Positions 28,684 to 40,000 of a DNA stretch of 64,000 bases are shown here, in pieces. The notes under the pieces were generated by a model. It was given only the letters and a program-made list of their open reading frames with translations, ran no database searches and had not been told where the DNA came from. Source of the stretch: Cellvibrionales bacterium (GTDB lineage: Bacteria > Pseudomonadota > Gammaproteobacteria > Pseudomonadales > UBA7239); contig JADJPU010000001.1 of NCBI GenBank assembly GCA_016713115.1, forward strand, positions 868,001 through 932,000, in the 5' to 3' direction. A program made the position numbers and the translations under genes. Numbering within the stretch: the first letter of the stretch is position 1; every line of letters begins with the position of its first letter.

Positions 28684-30503
28684 CCGCGCATAAACCATTT
28701 ATCGAGTTCAGCGAGACTCACTTGTATCCATGTTGGGCGGCCGTGGTTGCATTGGCCGCTGCGCTCGGTGATTTCCATATCGCGCAACAAGGCATTCATT
28801 TCTGGCAGCGTCATACGGCGATTCGCACGCACAGAGCCGTGACAGGCCATGGTCGACAGCACTTCGTTCACCGATTCACGAATACGCGTGGTGGTGCCGT
28901 GTTGCAGCAAATCTGACAAAATATCGCGCAATAATTGTTCACTATTGCCCTGCAGCAACAGCACCGGAATTTGTCGAATCAACAAAGACTCAGGCCCTAC
29001 ACGATCCACTTGTACGCCCAGTTCCGCAAAAAATGCACGCTGCTCTTCGGCGCAATCAGCTTCGCGCTCACTCACTGAAACCTGCTGTGGCACCAATAAT
29101 GGCTGACAGGCAATTTTCTGTGCGTCATACGCATTTTTTAAGCGCTCATAAGTGATGCGCTCGTGTGCAGCGTGCGTATCCACCAACACCAAGCCTTGTG
29201 CATTCTCCGCCAAAATATAAATACCTTTTAGCTGCGCGATGGCATAACCCAACAGCGGCACTTCCTCTGCATTTTCTGTATTGGCTTGCAAAAAATTCGG
29301 CGGCGTTTTCAACACACCTGCTGCGGAATCCAACTGTGCAGCAGGCACAGCTTGCGGCGTATACAAAGCGGCGTACTGCGGCAAACTTTGGCGCACATCG
29401 CGCGCGGCATCCAACAATGGCATACGGTTTTGAAATGGCTGTTGCTGTGCAGTGGATGAAAAATCTGCTGTCGCTGTGCGGTCGCGCAGCTCGCTATCGG
29501 GGCGCAATTCTGCCAACGCACGCGCTAGCGAGCGAAACACAAAATCGTGTATGCGGCGCGAATCGCGAAACCGCACTTCATGTTTGGTCGGATGCACATT
29601 GACATCAACAGAGGCAGGGTCAACCGTCAAATACAATACATACGCAGGGTGACGGCTGTGATGCAACACATCTTGAAACGCCAAACGCACGGCATGCGAA
29701 ATCAACTTGTCGCGGATAGCGCGGCCATTGACATAAAAGTATTGCAAATCAGGCTGACTGCGCGAAAACGCTGGCTGCGCCAACCAACCACACAGATGTA
29801 AATCGTCGTGCTGCACATCCACACGAAACGCCTGTTGCATAAACGCAGAACCGCACAGCGTTGCCACCCGCCGTTCTTGCTCAGCCAGTGTCAGCGCCTC
29901 GCGCAATTGTTGCACCGTGCGTTGATTGTGTCGCCAGTGAAACGCCACATCGAATCGCGAGAGCGCCAATTTTTTTAGCGTCTCATCAATGCGTTGAAAT
30001 TCTGTTTTCTCACTGCGCAGAAATTTACGACGCGCTGGTGTATTAAAAAACAAGTCGCGCACTTCCACGGTCGTGCCACACTGATGTGCCGCCGGCAATA
30101 CCGCGGCAATCATCTCCTGTCCTTCCGCCTGCGCTTGCCATCCAGCGCTGTCGTTTTGTGTATTGGAAGTCAGTGTCAAACGCGATACCGAAGCCATACT
30201 CGCCAAGGCTTCGCCGCGAAACCCCAGTGTTGCCACCGCTTCCAAATCATCCAACTCTATAATTTTGCTGGTGGCATGGCGCGATAACGCCAAGGGCATG
30301 TCTTCCTGCTCTATGCCACAACCATCATCACGCACGCGAATAATTTTTACACCGCCCTGCTCAACATCCACATCAATGCGTGTTGCACCGGCATCAATAC
30401 TATTTTCCAGCAGCTCTTTCACTATGGACGCTGGACGCTCCACCACTTCGCCAGCAGCAATCTGGTTAGCAAGGCGTTGACTGAGTTGATGAATGCGCGG
30501 CAC
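28677..30503 (-). CDS. mutL: DNA mismatch repair protein MutL
   Basis: MutL couples mismatch recognition by MutS to strand removal. The 608 residues show the GHKL ATPase motifs: ELLENSIDAGAT, VRDDGCGI, ATSKI and GFRGEALASMASV in the first 110 residues. The C-terminal dimer domain contains DTHAAHERITYE, which fits the DxHA(x)2E(x)4E endonuclease motif found in MutL of bacteria without MutH. So this protein probably nicks DNA itself, as in Pseudomonas. It is 31 bases downstream of amiC on the same strand; the miaA-hfq genes that often follow are absent here. Confidence 0.97.
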   Translation of the reverse strand: MPRIHQLSQRLANQIAAGEVVERPASIVKELLENSIDAGATRIDVDVEQGGVKIIRVRDDGCGIEQEDMPLALSRHATSKIIELDDLEAVATLGFRGEALASMASVSRLTLTSNTQNDSAGWQAQAEGQEMIAAVLPAAHQCGTTVEVRDLFFNTPARRKFLRSEKTEFQRIDETLKKLALSRFDVAFHWRHNQRTVQQLREALTLAEQERRVATLCGSAFMQQAFRVDVQHDDLHLCGWLAQPAFSRSQPDLQYFYVNGRAIRDKLISHAVRLAFQDVLHHSRHPAYVLYLTVDPASVDVNVHPTKHEVRFRDSRRIHDFVFRSLARALAELRPDSELRDRTATADFSSTAQQQPFQNRMPLLDAARDVRQSLPQYAALYTPQAVPAAQLDSAAGVLKTPPNFLQANTENAEEVPLLGYAIAQLKGIYILAENAQGLVLVDTHAAHERITYERLKNAYDAQKIACQPLLVPQQVSVSEREADCAEEQRAFFAELGVQVDRVGPESLLIRQIPVLLLQGNSEQLLRDILSDLLQHGTTTRIRESVNEVLSTMACHGSVRANRRMTLPEMNALLRDMEITERSGQCNHGRPTWIQVSLAELDKWFMRGQ

Positions 30504-30534
30504 GGCGGAGAGTCTCTAATTCTTAGCTAAAAAA

Positions 30535-32088
30535 CTATTGGGGGATTTTCAGTTTCTGGCCAAGCATAACATTTTGGTTGCGTAGTTTATTGGCTTCACT
30601 TACCGCACTCGCACTGACTTTGTAGCGCGCAGCGATACCGCTCAGTGTCTCGCCTTTTTTAACCACATGCGTTACAGATGGCTTTGTTTTTATTGTTGAT
30701 TCCTTTAGGACGGCAATTTTTTTCTTAGCGACTGTTTTCTTAATCTCTTTTTTCTCAGCCAGTAGCGCTGCCATTGCATCGGCTTGTGGCTCAAGTTTTT
30801 TCTTCGCGCGATTACCCTCGCTGAAAGCTGGCACCGACTTAGCAGAAACCTGACGCGCAGCCTCACTCTCTTCATTACCAACAGCGTCTAGCAGTGGTGT
30901 TTTGTCTATCACGCGCTTTACTTTCCCTCCACGCGCTGCAGCCAAAGCGGTATCCATGGGGGGCTTGGCGCGAAAGTGACTGTCGACACCGGAAAAAATA
31001 GCCTGTGCCATTTGTGAGCGATACGCAGGCGTAGATAATTTTCGCGCTTCTTCTGCATTGGTGATAAATCCGGTTTCTATCAACAGCGATGGAATGTCAG
31101 GATTTTTTAACACGACAAAGCCAGCCTGCTCCACAAAACCGCGATGCATTTTGGCAATTTTTTTCATTTGTTTTAGAACACTGCTGCCCATATCCAGACT
31201 AGTCGCCACGGTAGCTGTCATCGAAAGATCCAATAGCACGCCTTGCAATACCGGATCTTTGTCTGCCAAATTTACGCCGCCCACCAAGTCAGCATCGTTT
31301 TCTGTTTGTGCCAACCAGCGTGCGGTCTCTGATGTGGCACCACGCTGGGACAAAGCAAATACACCAGCACCTTGCGCGCTAGGATCTTTGAAAGCATCGG
31401 CATGAATTGCCACAAACAAATCAGCGCCTTTGTTGCGCGCAATTTGTGTGCGCCCACGCAAACTGACATAGTAATCTCCAGAGCGGGTGAGGATAGCGGA
31501 GTACCCAGGTGTGCTGTTAATTTTATTTGCCAGCTCACGCGCAATCGCCAGCGTCACATCTTTCTCAAAAATTCCCTTTGCACTGCGCGCGCCAGGATCT
31601 TCACCACCGTGACCCGCATCCACAGCAATCACAATATCGCGCATACCATTCGCGGCAGGCTTTACTGTTTTCACTTCACTAACGGCAGTCTCGTCAAACA
31701 AATCCAATACCAAACGATCGCCATACTGATTATTTGCAGGCAGCAAAAAACTTTTAGGCTTTACTTTGGCAGACAAGTCCAACACCAGCTGAATGCCATC
31801 TCCCATTTTCTCTGCATGCAATGCAGAGACAGGCGTGTTCTTTAAATTAATTTTTTTCTCATCAACTGAAAATTGTGCTTTGGGCAAAATTACTACAATT
31901 CGCTGTGCATTACCCTGCTCGCCTGGCATGTTCAACAGTTTATGCTCGGTAGCGCTGGAGAGATCGAACACTAAGCGCGTGTTATCAGGCGCGCGCCACA
32001 CGCGCACATTTTCTATATTTGCTGCGCTCACCCAAGCAGAGCAAATACTCAATAACACAAGCAGCAGAATATTTTTATTGCAGCGCAT
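30535..32088 (-). CDS. amiC: N-acetylmuramoyl-L-alanine amidase with AMIN and LysM domains
   Basis: The enzyme cuts the amide between muramic acid and peptide stems to separate daughter cells. The 517 residues have a signal peptide (about 1-23), an AMIN domain (about 24-130), an amidase_3 zinc domain (IVIAVDAGHGGEDPGARS; FVAIHADAF; LLIETGFITN; about 150-380), a charged linker and a C-terminal LysM (VVKKGETLSGIAARYKVS; about 470-515). The LysM makes it closer to AmiC/AmiB of Pseudomonas than to E. coli AmiC. Its start overlaps the tsaE end by 14 bases; tsaE-amiC-mutL is a conserved order. Confidence 0.93.
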   Translation of the reverse strand: MRCNKNILLLVLLSICSAWVSAANIENVRVWRAPDNTRLVFDLSSATEHKLLNMPGEQGNAQRIVVILPKAQFSVDEKKINLKNTPVSALHAEKMGDGIQLVLDLSAKVKPKSFLLPANNQYGDRLVLDLFDETAVSEVKTVKPAANGMRDIVIAVDAGHGGEDPGARSAKGIFEKDVTLAIARELANKINSTPGYSAILTRSGDYYVSLRGRTQIARNKGADLFVAIHADAFKDPSAQGAGVFALSQRGATSETARWLAQTENDADLVGGVNLADKDPVLQGVLLDLSMTATVATSLDMGSSVLKQMKKIAKMHRGFVEQAGFVVLKNPDIPSLLIETGFITNAEEARKLSTPAYRSQMAQAIFSGVDSHFRAKPPMDTALAAARGGKVKRVIDKTPLLDAVGNEESEAARQVSAKSVPAFSEGNRAKKKLEPQADAMAALLAEKKEIKKTVAKKKIAVLKESTIKTKPSVTHVVKKGETLSGIAARYKVSASAVSEANKLRNQNVMLGQKLKIPQ

Positions 32089-32548
32089 GTAACCATTCCT
32101 GTGCGCGCACCGACACTGCCTGCATGGTCATCACGCGCCCTGCTTCATTATCTGGTACAAGCGTGATGGACAAATCTGGCGCTGGCAATAAATCGATGGC
32201 TTTTTCCGGCCATTCAATCAAGCAAATACTAACTGGTGAAAAATATTCGCGTATGCCCATCAATTCCAATTCTTCCGGATCATTCACGCGGTAGAGGTCA
32301 AAGTGATACAACACACTGCCCGCTAAAGTGTACGGCTCTACCAAGGTGTAAGTCGGACTTTTTACCGCGCCTTGGTGTCCCAATGCACGCAGCCAGCCAC
32401 GCGACAGTGTAGTTTTTCCCGCGCCTAATGTGCCGTGCAACCAAATCACTGCACTCGGCTTGCACACAGCAGCTAACTTTGCACCTGCATGCAAAGTAGC
32501 TTGCTCATCGGGCAAATGCCACTGTATTTCTTTTTGAGACAACTGCAT
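32075..32548 (-). CDS. tsaE: tRNA t6A biosynthesis ATPase TsaE
   Basis: TsaE is the ATPase partner of TsaB-TsaD in threonylcarbamoylation of tRNA. The 157-residue protein has Walker A LHGTLGAGKTTLSRG, the switch-like KSPTYTLVEPY and YHFDLYRV with ELELMGI, all conserved in the family. It is followed directly by amiC and preceded by chpC after 24 bases. Confidence 0.95.
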   Translation of the reverse strand: MQLSQKEIQWHLPDEQATLHAGAKLAAVCKPSAVIWLHGTLGAGKTTLSRGWLRALGHQGAVKSPTYTLVEPYTLAGSVLYHFDLYRVNDPEELELMGIREYFSPVSICLIEWPEKAIDLLPAPDLSITLVPDNEAGRVMTMQAVSVRAQEWLHALQ

Positions 32549-32572
32549 TATTAGGCAACGATACCGGCACTC

Positions 32573-33085
32573 TCAACGCGTACGCACATAATCACTGTAC
32601 GCCTGCTCCAGCACACTGATATCAGGCAACAACACCGTTTCTCCCATGGAAGTATTCATGGCCGCCATTTCAGCAGCACCCAATTCCATATCGGTTACTT
32701 CGGAGAGATCTTGCGGCAAGATGCGTAACAACCGCGGAATGCCTTGCAACACAATCGCGATAAACGGAATGCTTTCATCCAACCCCGTGTTGTTCAGCAC
32801 CGCGATACGGCGCACACCACTGTAATGCTCTGGCGTTTGTTGATTGAGCATTTCAAATGACAGTAAAGGCACAGCCATTTGCCGCCACTGGATGTATCCC
32901 AAAAACCATGCGGGCGCATTTTCTGGACACTCGGGATAACTGAAATTCACAATTTCTGCCACCGACACACCGGGCAGCAATAACTGTTTATCCTGCACAG
33001 GCAACAACATGCTAGGAATATCGCGCACGGCCTGTGCATTAGCTGTTTGTGTATTGCTCGTTTCCGTCTCTGTCGCATTCATCAT
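32573..33085 (-). CDS. chpC: ChpC, CheW-like adaptor of the Pil-Chp system
   Basis: The 170-residue protein has a Gln/Asn/Thr-rich start and then a CheW-type fold: LLPGVSVAEIVNF, P-APAWFLGYIQWRQMAVPLLSFEML, RRIAVLNNT and a final I-VLEQAYSDYVR helix. In Pseudomonas ChpC is the second CheW-like adaptor, linking other receptors to ChpA. The start may be at the first or second of two adjacent Met codons. It is the last gene of the cluster, 30 bases after chpB. Confidence 0.85.
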   Translation of the reverse strand: MMNATETETSNTQTANAQAVRDIPSMLLPVQDKQLLLPGVSVAEIVNFSYPECPENAPAWFLGYIQWRQMAVPLLSFEMLNQQTPEHYSGVRRIAVLNNTGLDESIPFIAIVLQGIPRLLRILPQDLSEVTDMELGAAEMAAMNTSMGETVLLPDISVLEQAYSDYVRTR

Positions 33086-33115
33086 TTCAGTACCTGTTTT
33101 TCTATTTTGTGTTTT

Positions 33116-34075
33116 TTATCTTTGTAATTGTCTTCTGTCGGTTTGCACCCAAGTGGCTAAGCGCGCGGCTAACTGTGCCGGTGTTCCAGAAAAATCTGCT
33201 TTACCTAATGCGCGTTCTGTCGCTTCTGGCATCGCCCAATTCACACAACTGTCTCGACTTTGTGTCCACACTTGACCGCCGCAGCGTTTCATCAATCGAC
33301 TGGCTGCCGCCGCGTCATCGCACATGCCACTGAATACTATCACGCCACCTGTGCGCCCAAAATGCATCGCTGTGGAAGCAACCACCTGATCTAAATTAGG
33401 CTGATACTGCCCCACCCAGCCGTTATTGCGCACATGGAAACTGCCGTTGCGCGTGACATTGGTGGTGTGCTCAGGAGAAATCACCGCTACGGAATTTTCG
33501 CGCAGTAAATCACCGTGGCGCACGGCGAACGCTTCGTAATGGCTGTTGCGCCCCATCACTTGCGTAAGTAAGCCTTGAAAATCACGCTCAATATGATTGG
33601 CATAAATAAATGCTACGCCGATATCAGGTGGCACGGCATCTAAAAACTGCTTCACTGCATCAGGGCCACCAATGGAACCCGCCAGCACCCACACACGGCG
33701 CGGCAGGCGCGGTGCATCTTGTCGCGTGCGATTAATCAGCCCTGTCAAACCGTTCAATTTTTCATTGAGACGACGCTGCCAATTGGCAAACTCTGGGCTG
33801 ACATGATTGGGTATTTTGCCTTCGCACAAAATCATCGGCACACGGATACTGTCCAATAACACATCCAGCGGCTCTGGATGTTCTGCCTCCAAGGCTTCTA
33901 CATCCAGATTGATAATCCACGCGTCTACACCGGCATCCGCCACACGGCCCGCGCTGCGTGAAAACTCCAGCGCTACAGCGATTTCCTGCCCTGCGGACGA
34001 CACAGCCGCCCGCAAGGTAGGCACCTGCGCAGGGTCATCGACTATCACACCAATACGCAGGACATTCATCGGCAA
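33116..34075 (-). CDS. chpB: ChpB, CheB-like protein-glutamate methylesterase
   Basis: ChpB removes methyl groups from the PilJ receptor. The 319-residue protein has a degenerate receiver-like N-terminal part without a clear acidic pocket, then the methylesterase fold with the catalytic triad: Ser in AGSIGGP, His in YANHIERDFQG and Asp in SGMCDDAAAAS. Placement right after chpA (2 bases) and the absence of a standard CheY-like pocket fit ChpB rather than CheB1. Confidence 0.9.
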   Translation of the reverse strand: MPMNVLRIGVIVDDPAQVPTLRAAVSSAGQEIAVALEFSRSAGRVADAGVDAWIINLDVEALEAEHPEPLDVLLDSIRVPMILCEGKIPNHVSPEFANWQRRLNEKLNGLTGLINRTRQDAPRLPRRVWVLAGSIGGPDAVKQFLDAVPPDIGVAFIYANHIERDFQGLLTQVMGRNSHYEAFAVRHGDLLRENSVAVISPEHTTNVTRNGSFHVRNNGWVGQYQPNLDQVVASTAMHFGRTGGVIVFSGMCDDAAAASRLMKRCGGQVWTQSRDSCVNWAMPEATERALGKADFSGTPAQLAARLATWVQTDRRQLQR

Positions 34076-34077
34076 TC

Positions 34078-37000
34078 TCAGCTACCGTCGCGCTCGTAAC
34101 GCGCCATGCGATTTGCCAAGCGTTCTCCCACCAAATCATTGATGTTCAGCAGCAGCTCCTCTTCAACATAGGGCTTGCCCATGTAGCGCTCCACGCCCAT
34201 CGCCACGGCGCGTTCACGGTGCTTCTCACCGGTGCGCGAGGTGATCATGATGATCGGGATATCTTGCATGCGGTGGCTGTTTTTCATCGTACTCGCCACT
34301 TCAAAGCCGTCCATGCGCGGCATTTCGATATCCAACAGCAGCACATCGGGCAGACGATCCTGCATTTGCAGCAGCGCGTCAGCACCATCTTTTGCCAACA
34401 TCACATTGAACCCTTCCCGCTCCAGTAAACGCGAAGTTACTTTGCGCACCGTCACCGAGTCGTCGCACACCATCACCGTGATGTTTTCTTCCATCGTCGG
34501 TGCAACGCTCTGTGCAGAGCTAGTAGAAGCGCCTTCATGCGCCAAATTGGCACGCACGAGAGCGAGCAGATCGAGAATCACTACCACGCTGCCGTCACCG
34601 AGTAGTGTTGCGCCCGACAAACCCGGCACAGCGGCAAACTGCGGCCCCAAAGCTTTTACAACAATCTCACGGCTACCAATCAACTGATCCACATGCAGCG
34701 CAACAGTGTGTTCTGCGCTGCGCACCAAAATCACCGGCTCTGGCAGCGTCGAAGTTTCAACATTCGCATGCATTTTTGTGCGCAACATGGCACCGAGATA
34801 GCGCACTTCGTATTGACGACCCGCGTACTCGAAACGCGCCGTTGGATCTTCGTAATAACTTTCCAATTCGTAAGGGCTGACGCGCACCAAACCTTCGATA
34901 GATGTTAATGGAATCGCAAAAGTATCTTCACCCACGCGCACCATCAAAGCGCGGTTCACCGACACCGTGAACGGCAAGCGCACAATAAACTCTGTGCCTT
35001 TACCCACAGCGGACTGAATGGTCATCGAGCCACCCATGGCTTTGATTTCGCTGTGCACCACATCCATGCCGACACCACGACCGGAAATTTGCGTCACTTT
35101 TTCTGCTGTACTAAAACCGGCTTGCAAAATAAATTGCAGCGCTTCGTTGTCAGTGATCGGTGAATCAGGCGTCAGCAAACCGCGTTCAATTGCTTTTTTG
35201 CGCACGGCATCCACATTGATACCGCCGCCGTCATCGCGCAGTGAAATCAAAATATCGCCGCCGTCGCGCCCCAAACTCAAAACAATGCGGCCTTGTTTTG
35301 ATTTACCTGCTGCCAAGCGTTTTTCTGGCGTTTCCACACCGTGGTCACAAGCGTTACGCAACATGTGTTCCAACGGCGCGACCATGCGTTCCAGCATGGT
35401 TCTATCCAACTCGCCCTGCACATTTTCCAAATCAAATGCGATATCTTTTTTCAACTCGCCCGCTACTTGGCGCACGATACGGCGCAAGCGCGGCTCCAAA
35501 CGCGAAAACGGTACCATGCGCGAACGCATCAAGCCTTCTTGCAAACCTGTATTAATACGCGCCTGCTGCACCAACAGCGTTTCTGTGTCACGCAATTTAT
35601 TGGTTAAAGAGCTGCGAATGTCCAACAAATCCGATGCCGATTCCGTCAGAGAACTGGTCAACTGTTGCACAGTGGAGTAACGATCCATTTCCAGCGGATC
35701 AAAATCATCGCTGCGTTCTTGAATTTCTGTCATGCGCGATTGAATTTGCGCGTCCGTCTCTGCTTCCAAACGACGCAACTGATCTTGTAAACGGGTTATT
35801 GTCGCGTCCATCTCCTCAGCAGTGCGCTCAATATCAATCATCTGCTGTTCAACACGCGCACGACTGATGGAGGTTTCACCTGCGAGGTTAACCAAGTTTT
35901 CCAACAAGTCGGCGGATACTTTCACCATTTCCTGCTGTGCTTGCGCGGCTTTTGCATCAACAGCAGCATGTGTAGCTTTTCTGCCGGCAATGGCGTCTTC
36001 CAAACCGCGCGGCAATTGACCACCGCGGAAAGGAATAATCGTCGCGGATTGCGGCGCTGGCGTGTCTGTTGGTTTTTTGGCAGCAGGCTGTGGCGACACT
36101 GCGGTTTTTTCAGCGACGACAGGAGCAACAGGCGCAATCGCTACCGACTCACCGGCCACGATGCGTTTCACTTGCGCCACGCCTTTCAACATTTTTTCGT
36201 AGTAATCGTTGATGGTAGCAAACAAAGCATCATCAGCCACACCTGAGAACTGCTCTAGCTGCGTTTCTAAATCGTGCGCTAATTCACCGAGCGCCATAAT
36301 GCCTGTCATGCGCGCACCACCTTTGAAGGTGTGCAAAATACGCTTCAAAGAATCGCAGAACGATTTATCTTCTGGCGCATTGCGCCACGCATCAATTTGC
36401 GTTTCTAAATCTTCGACCAGTTCGCTCGCCTCTTCCAAGAACAGCGCAAACATTTCTGGATCTGCATCTTCACTGATACCGAGATCCATCACCTCTATCG
36501 CAGACGCAGCCACTTCTTCAATAATTTCTTGTGCGATAGGTTCTTCTTCAACCACCGCCGCAACAACCGGCTCTTCCACAACAGGCGCAGGAACAGGAGC
36601 AACAAGAGGAACAACAGCTGCCTGTGGTCGCTCACCAGCCGCTAACATACGGCCTTGCTTTACACCGGTGAGGATTGCGTCTTGGCATTGCAGAATTTGC
36701 GCAAACAAAGCGTGATCCGCTGCGCCGCTGAATGTTTCTAATTGTGTTTCCAAATCGTGTGCAAGTGAGCCAAGGCCCGTCAGCCCCGCCATACGCGCAC
36801 CGCCTTTCAAGGTGTGCAAATTTCTGCGCAGTGCGTCGGCAAAACTGCTGTCTTCCGGCGCAGCCTGCCAATCACCAATTAACTGCTCCAACTCTTCCGT
36901 CAGTTCGTCGGCCTCTTCCAAGAAAATACCCAGCAACTCTTCATCGATATCATCGCTGTATTCCAATATATCAGCGCCTGCTATTGCCACAGGCTCCTTA

Positions 37001-40000
37001 GTATCAATTGCAACTTCTTCTACAACAGATATTTCTGGAACCGACGCTTCTATTGTCGATGCTTCTTCAACAGGCAACACTTCATCAATAGCAATAGGTT
37101 CGATAACAATTTCTTCAATATTTTCTTCAGCGCTTGCAACAACATGCTCATCAATAACGGGCGCAGAAACGAATGCAGGCTCCGCATCGCCAGCCAACGC
37201 AGCAAAGTTAACCGTTGCAGTCTCACCATTGCGCCACGCTCTCACCATCGCCACACCGCGGAATAACCGGTCTTGGCACTCATTCAGCAGCGCGAACAAC
37301 GACGCATCCGCATCGCCAGTAAAAAACTCCAGTTGCGTTTCTAGATCGTGCGCCCAAGTACCGAGCAGCATCAAACCACACATGCGTGCGCCGCCTTTGA
37401 ATGTATGCAGCGAACGGCGCACCGCATCAGCCATGCTCGTTTGTGGATCTTCGCTCCACTGATGAATCTCTTCATCCAACTGCTCAAGAATTTCATCCGC
37501 TTCTTCGAGGAAAATGTCGAGCAAGTCAGCGTCCAACTCGGCCAACACTGCCGCGTCATCTGTCACCGTAGACGCAGGCTCAGAAATCGCAGCATCCACA
37601 ACAAGCTCTTCTTCAGCAGAAGTTTCTGCTACAACATCTTCAACGCTCGCCTCTACATACTCTGCCGCCACAACTTCTGTGTCTACAAATTCTGTTGCGC
37701 AGAATTGCGCGATGTTGTCTTCCATTGCTGTGTCTTGCGCTAAATCTTCACTGGCGGCAAGACGATCCATAAAATCAATCAAATGATTGTGCGCTTCAAT
37801 TGCCAATGTTTCCCATGCAGCAAAAGCACTATTGCTTTGTATTGCGTGCGCATAAGCCGGCGCAATTGCCCGCGCCAAAGAAGCAATTGGCGCGAGACCC
37901 GCTTCATCAGCACCCGCGGCCATTTCTGCCAATTCAAACAAAATGCGATCCAAGCCGCTGTGATCTTGTTGCGCGCGCCACTGCGCCAAACGCGGCGCCA
38001 CATCCATCAACGCGTCCATATCCGTCAACAAGAAATTGTTAAAGCGTGTTGGGTCTACTGTGGCAGAAATCGGGGCTTCCGATTTCGCAGTGGCTTCGAC
38101 TTCACCGCCGCCCGTTAATACAGCGCGCAGGGCATCGGTGCGCGCCAACAAACTAGCACAGTGTGGCAATACCACTTTCTTGTGTTGGTCAATTAACTGT
38201 AATCCGTAGCGAATCTCATCCACCACTTCTGACAACAGCGAGCTGAATTCTTCACCCACCGCGATTTGATACGCACGCAGTTCTTTCACCAATTTTTCAA
38301 ATGGCGTAGCCAATTCCGCAATCGGCGTAACTTCCGCCATATGCGCGCTACCTTTCAGCGTGTGCAAAGCGCGTTGCAGTGGATCAGAAGTTTCTACTGG
38401 CAACGGCGCGCGTTCACGCGCATACGCCAACCATTCATCGGCGACTTGTAAATGCGTTTCCGCTTCGCTGGCAAAAATCTCCCACAAGACAGGATCAAAA
38501 TCAGCATCCATGTCTTCCATTTCTACAACCGGCTTGAAGCCAATATCTGGCTCGGCTGTTGATATGTCCGCCATCTCTTCTGGCACAGACATTTCGACAA
38601 CAGCTTCTTCAAATGCAGCTGCAACAGGAGCTTGTTGTATTTCTTGCACATCAGGTAGAGCGGGCCATTCCACTTCTTCTGCAGTTAATTCATCAACAAC
38701 CAATGCATCTTCTGCCGCAAAGAATTCTTCAGCCGGTGCGATTTCATCAACAACAATTTCTTCAGCTGCAGACTCCAATACTGGCACAGCGTCTGAAACA
38801 TCAGGCGCTGCCAGCGACGGCAAGGGCTGGCCGTTAGCAATTGCAGATGCGGCTTTACTCAAGCGCTCAGACAACGCCGGCTGCGGATCCACTTTTAATT
38901 GGCTAAACGCCTCAATCATGGAAGGAATTTTTTCTACAACCGCATCAATAACTGTGCAGAGATCTTTGCTTGGCTGAATCGTTCCGTCGATGATTCTGTT
39001 CAACATGTTCTCAACAGACCACGACAGCTCACCCAACTCAATGGCCTTGGCCATACGACCACTGCCCTTCAAAGTATGAAAGGCGCGGCGGAATTCTGTC
39101 AGCGAAGCGTTGTCACTAAAGTCTTCGCGCCATTTTGGGTAGTACTCATGTATCGCCTCTAAAACTTCACCGGCTTCTTCAATGAAAATTTCTGCAATTT
39201 CTTCGTCGTAATCTTCGATCACCAAGGGCGCGTCGATAGATTCCGGCTTTACGCTGGCATCACCAACTGGTGCCGCGACGGAGGCAGCAGCAACGGAAGC
39301 AGCAGCGGAGGCAGTAACAACAGGAGCGGCGACAACCGGCACGGGCTCCTCCGTCAACAACTCCACGGTTTCCAACATAGGAATATCTGCTTCTACAGCA
39401 GACTCAACAGATCCTTCCATCATCTCCTGTGTTAATTCGCTTTCCGCTGCATCGACCTCTGTGACAATCGTTTCAGCCAACATTGGCACTTCTACAGGAG
39501 CCTCTGTATCTAATGGCTCGATGACCGGCGCTTCATCCAAGTACGCTTGTGGCGCACGGTGATATACAGCAACGGCGTAACCCAAGGTCGCGACACTGCT
39601 CTCGGCTACAGCCAAAGTTTCATCTTGTTCTTCAATAACATCTTCGTCCAAACATTCAAGGTAGTACTCAATACTGGCAATTGCATCCGCTAGCGCATCC
39701 ATTGCCGAAAACTCAGGCTTATTCTGGCTTCCAATTAACTTTTCTCGAATATAGCGATCACAGGCACCTAAAATACGCGCGGCACGACGCTGACCAACAA
39801 TTTCCAAGCCGCCACGCACGGACTGCAATAATTCAGGTAACGCCTGTAAATGCGCACCGTCCCATTGCGAGCCGATGTAATCCACAATCGCTTCTTTTAT
39901 TTGCTCCAAGCCGTTGCTGCATTCATGCAACACAGTGTCATGCGCAGACACAACTGCGCTCTGCATATTCAATGGCGCGCCATCAACAGCCGCTTGCGCA

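Noticed and set aside
35018..38977. Several plus-strand Ser/Thr-rich frames inside chpA
   Set aside because: They come from reading the Glu/Ala/Val-rich linkers of ChpA backwards; none has a ribosome site or a recognisable domain.
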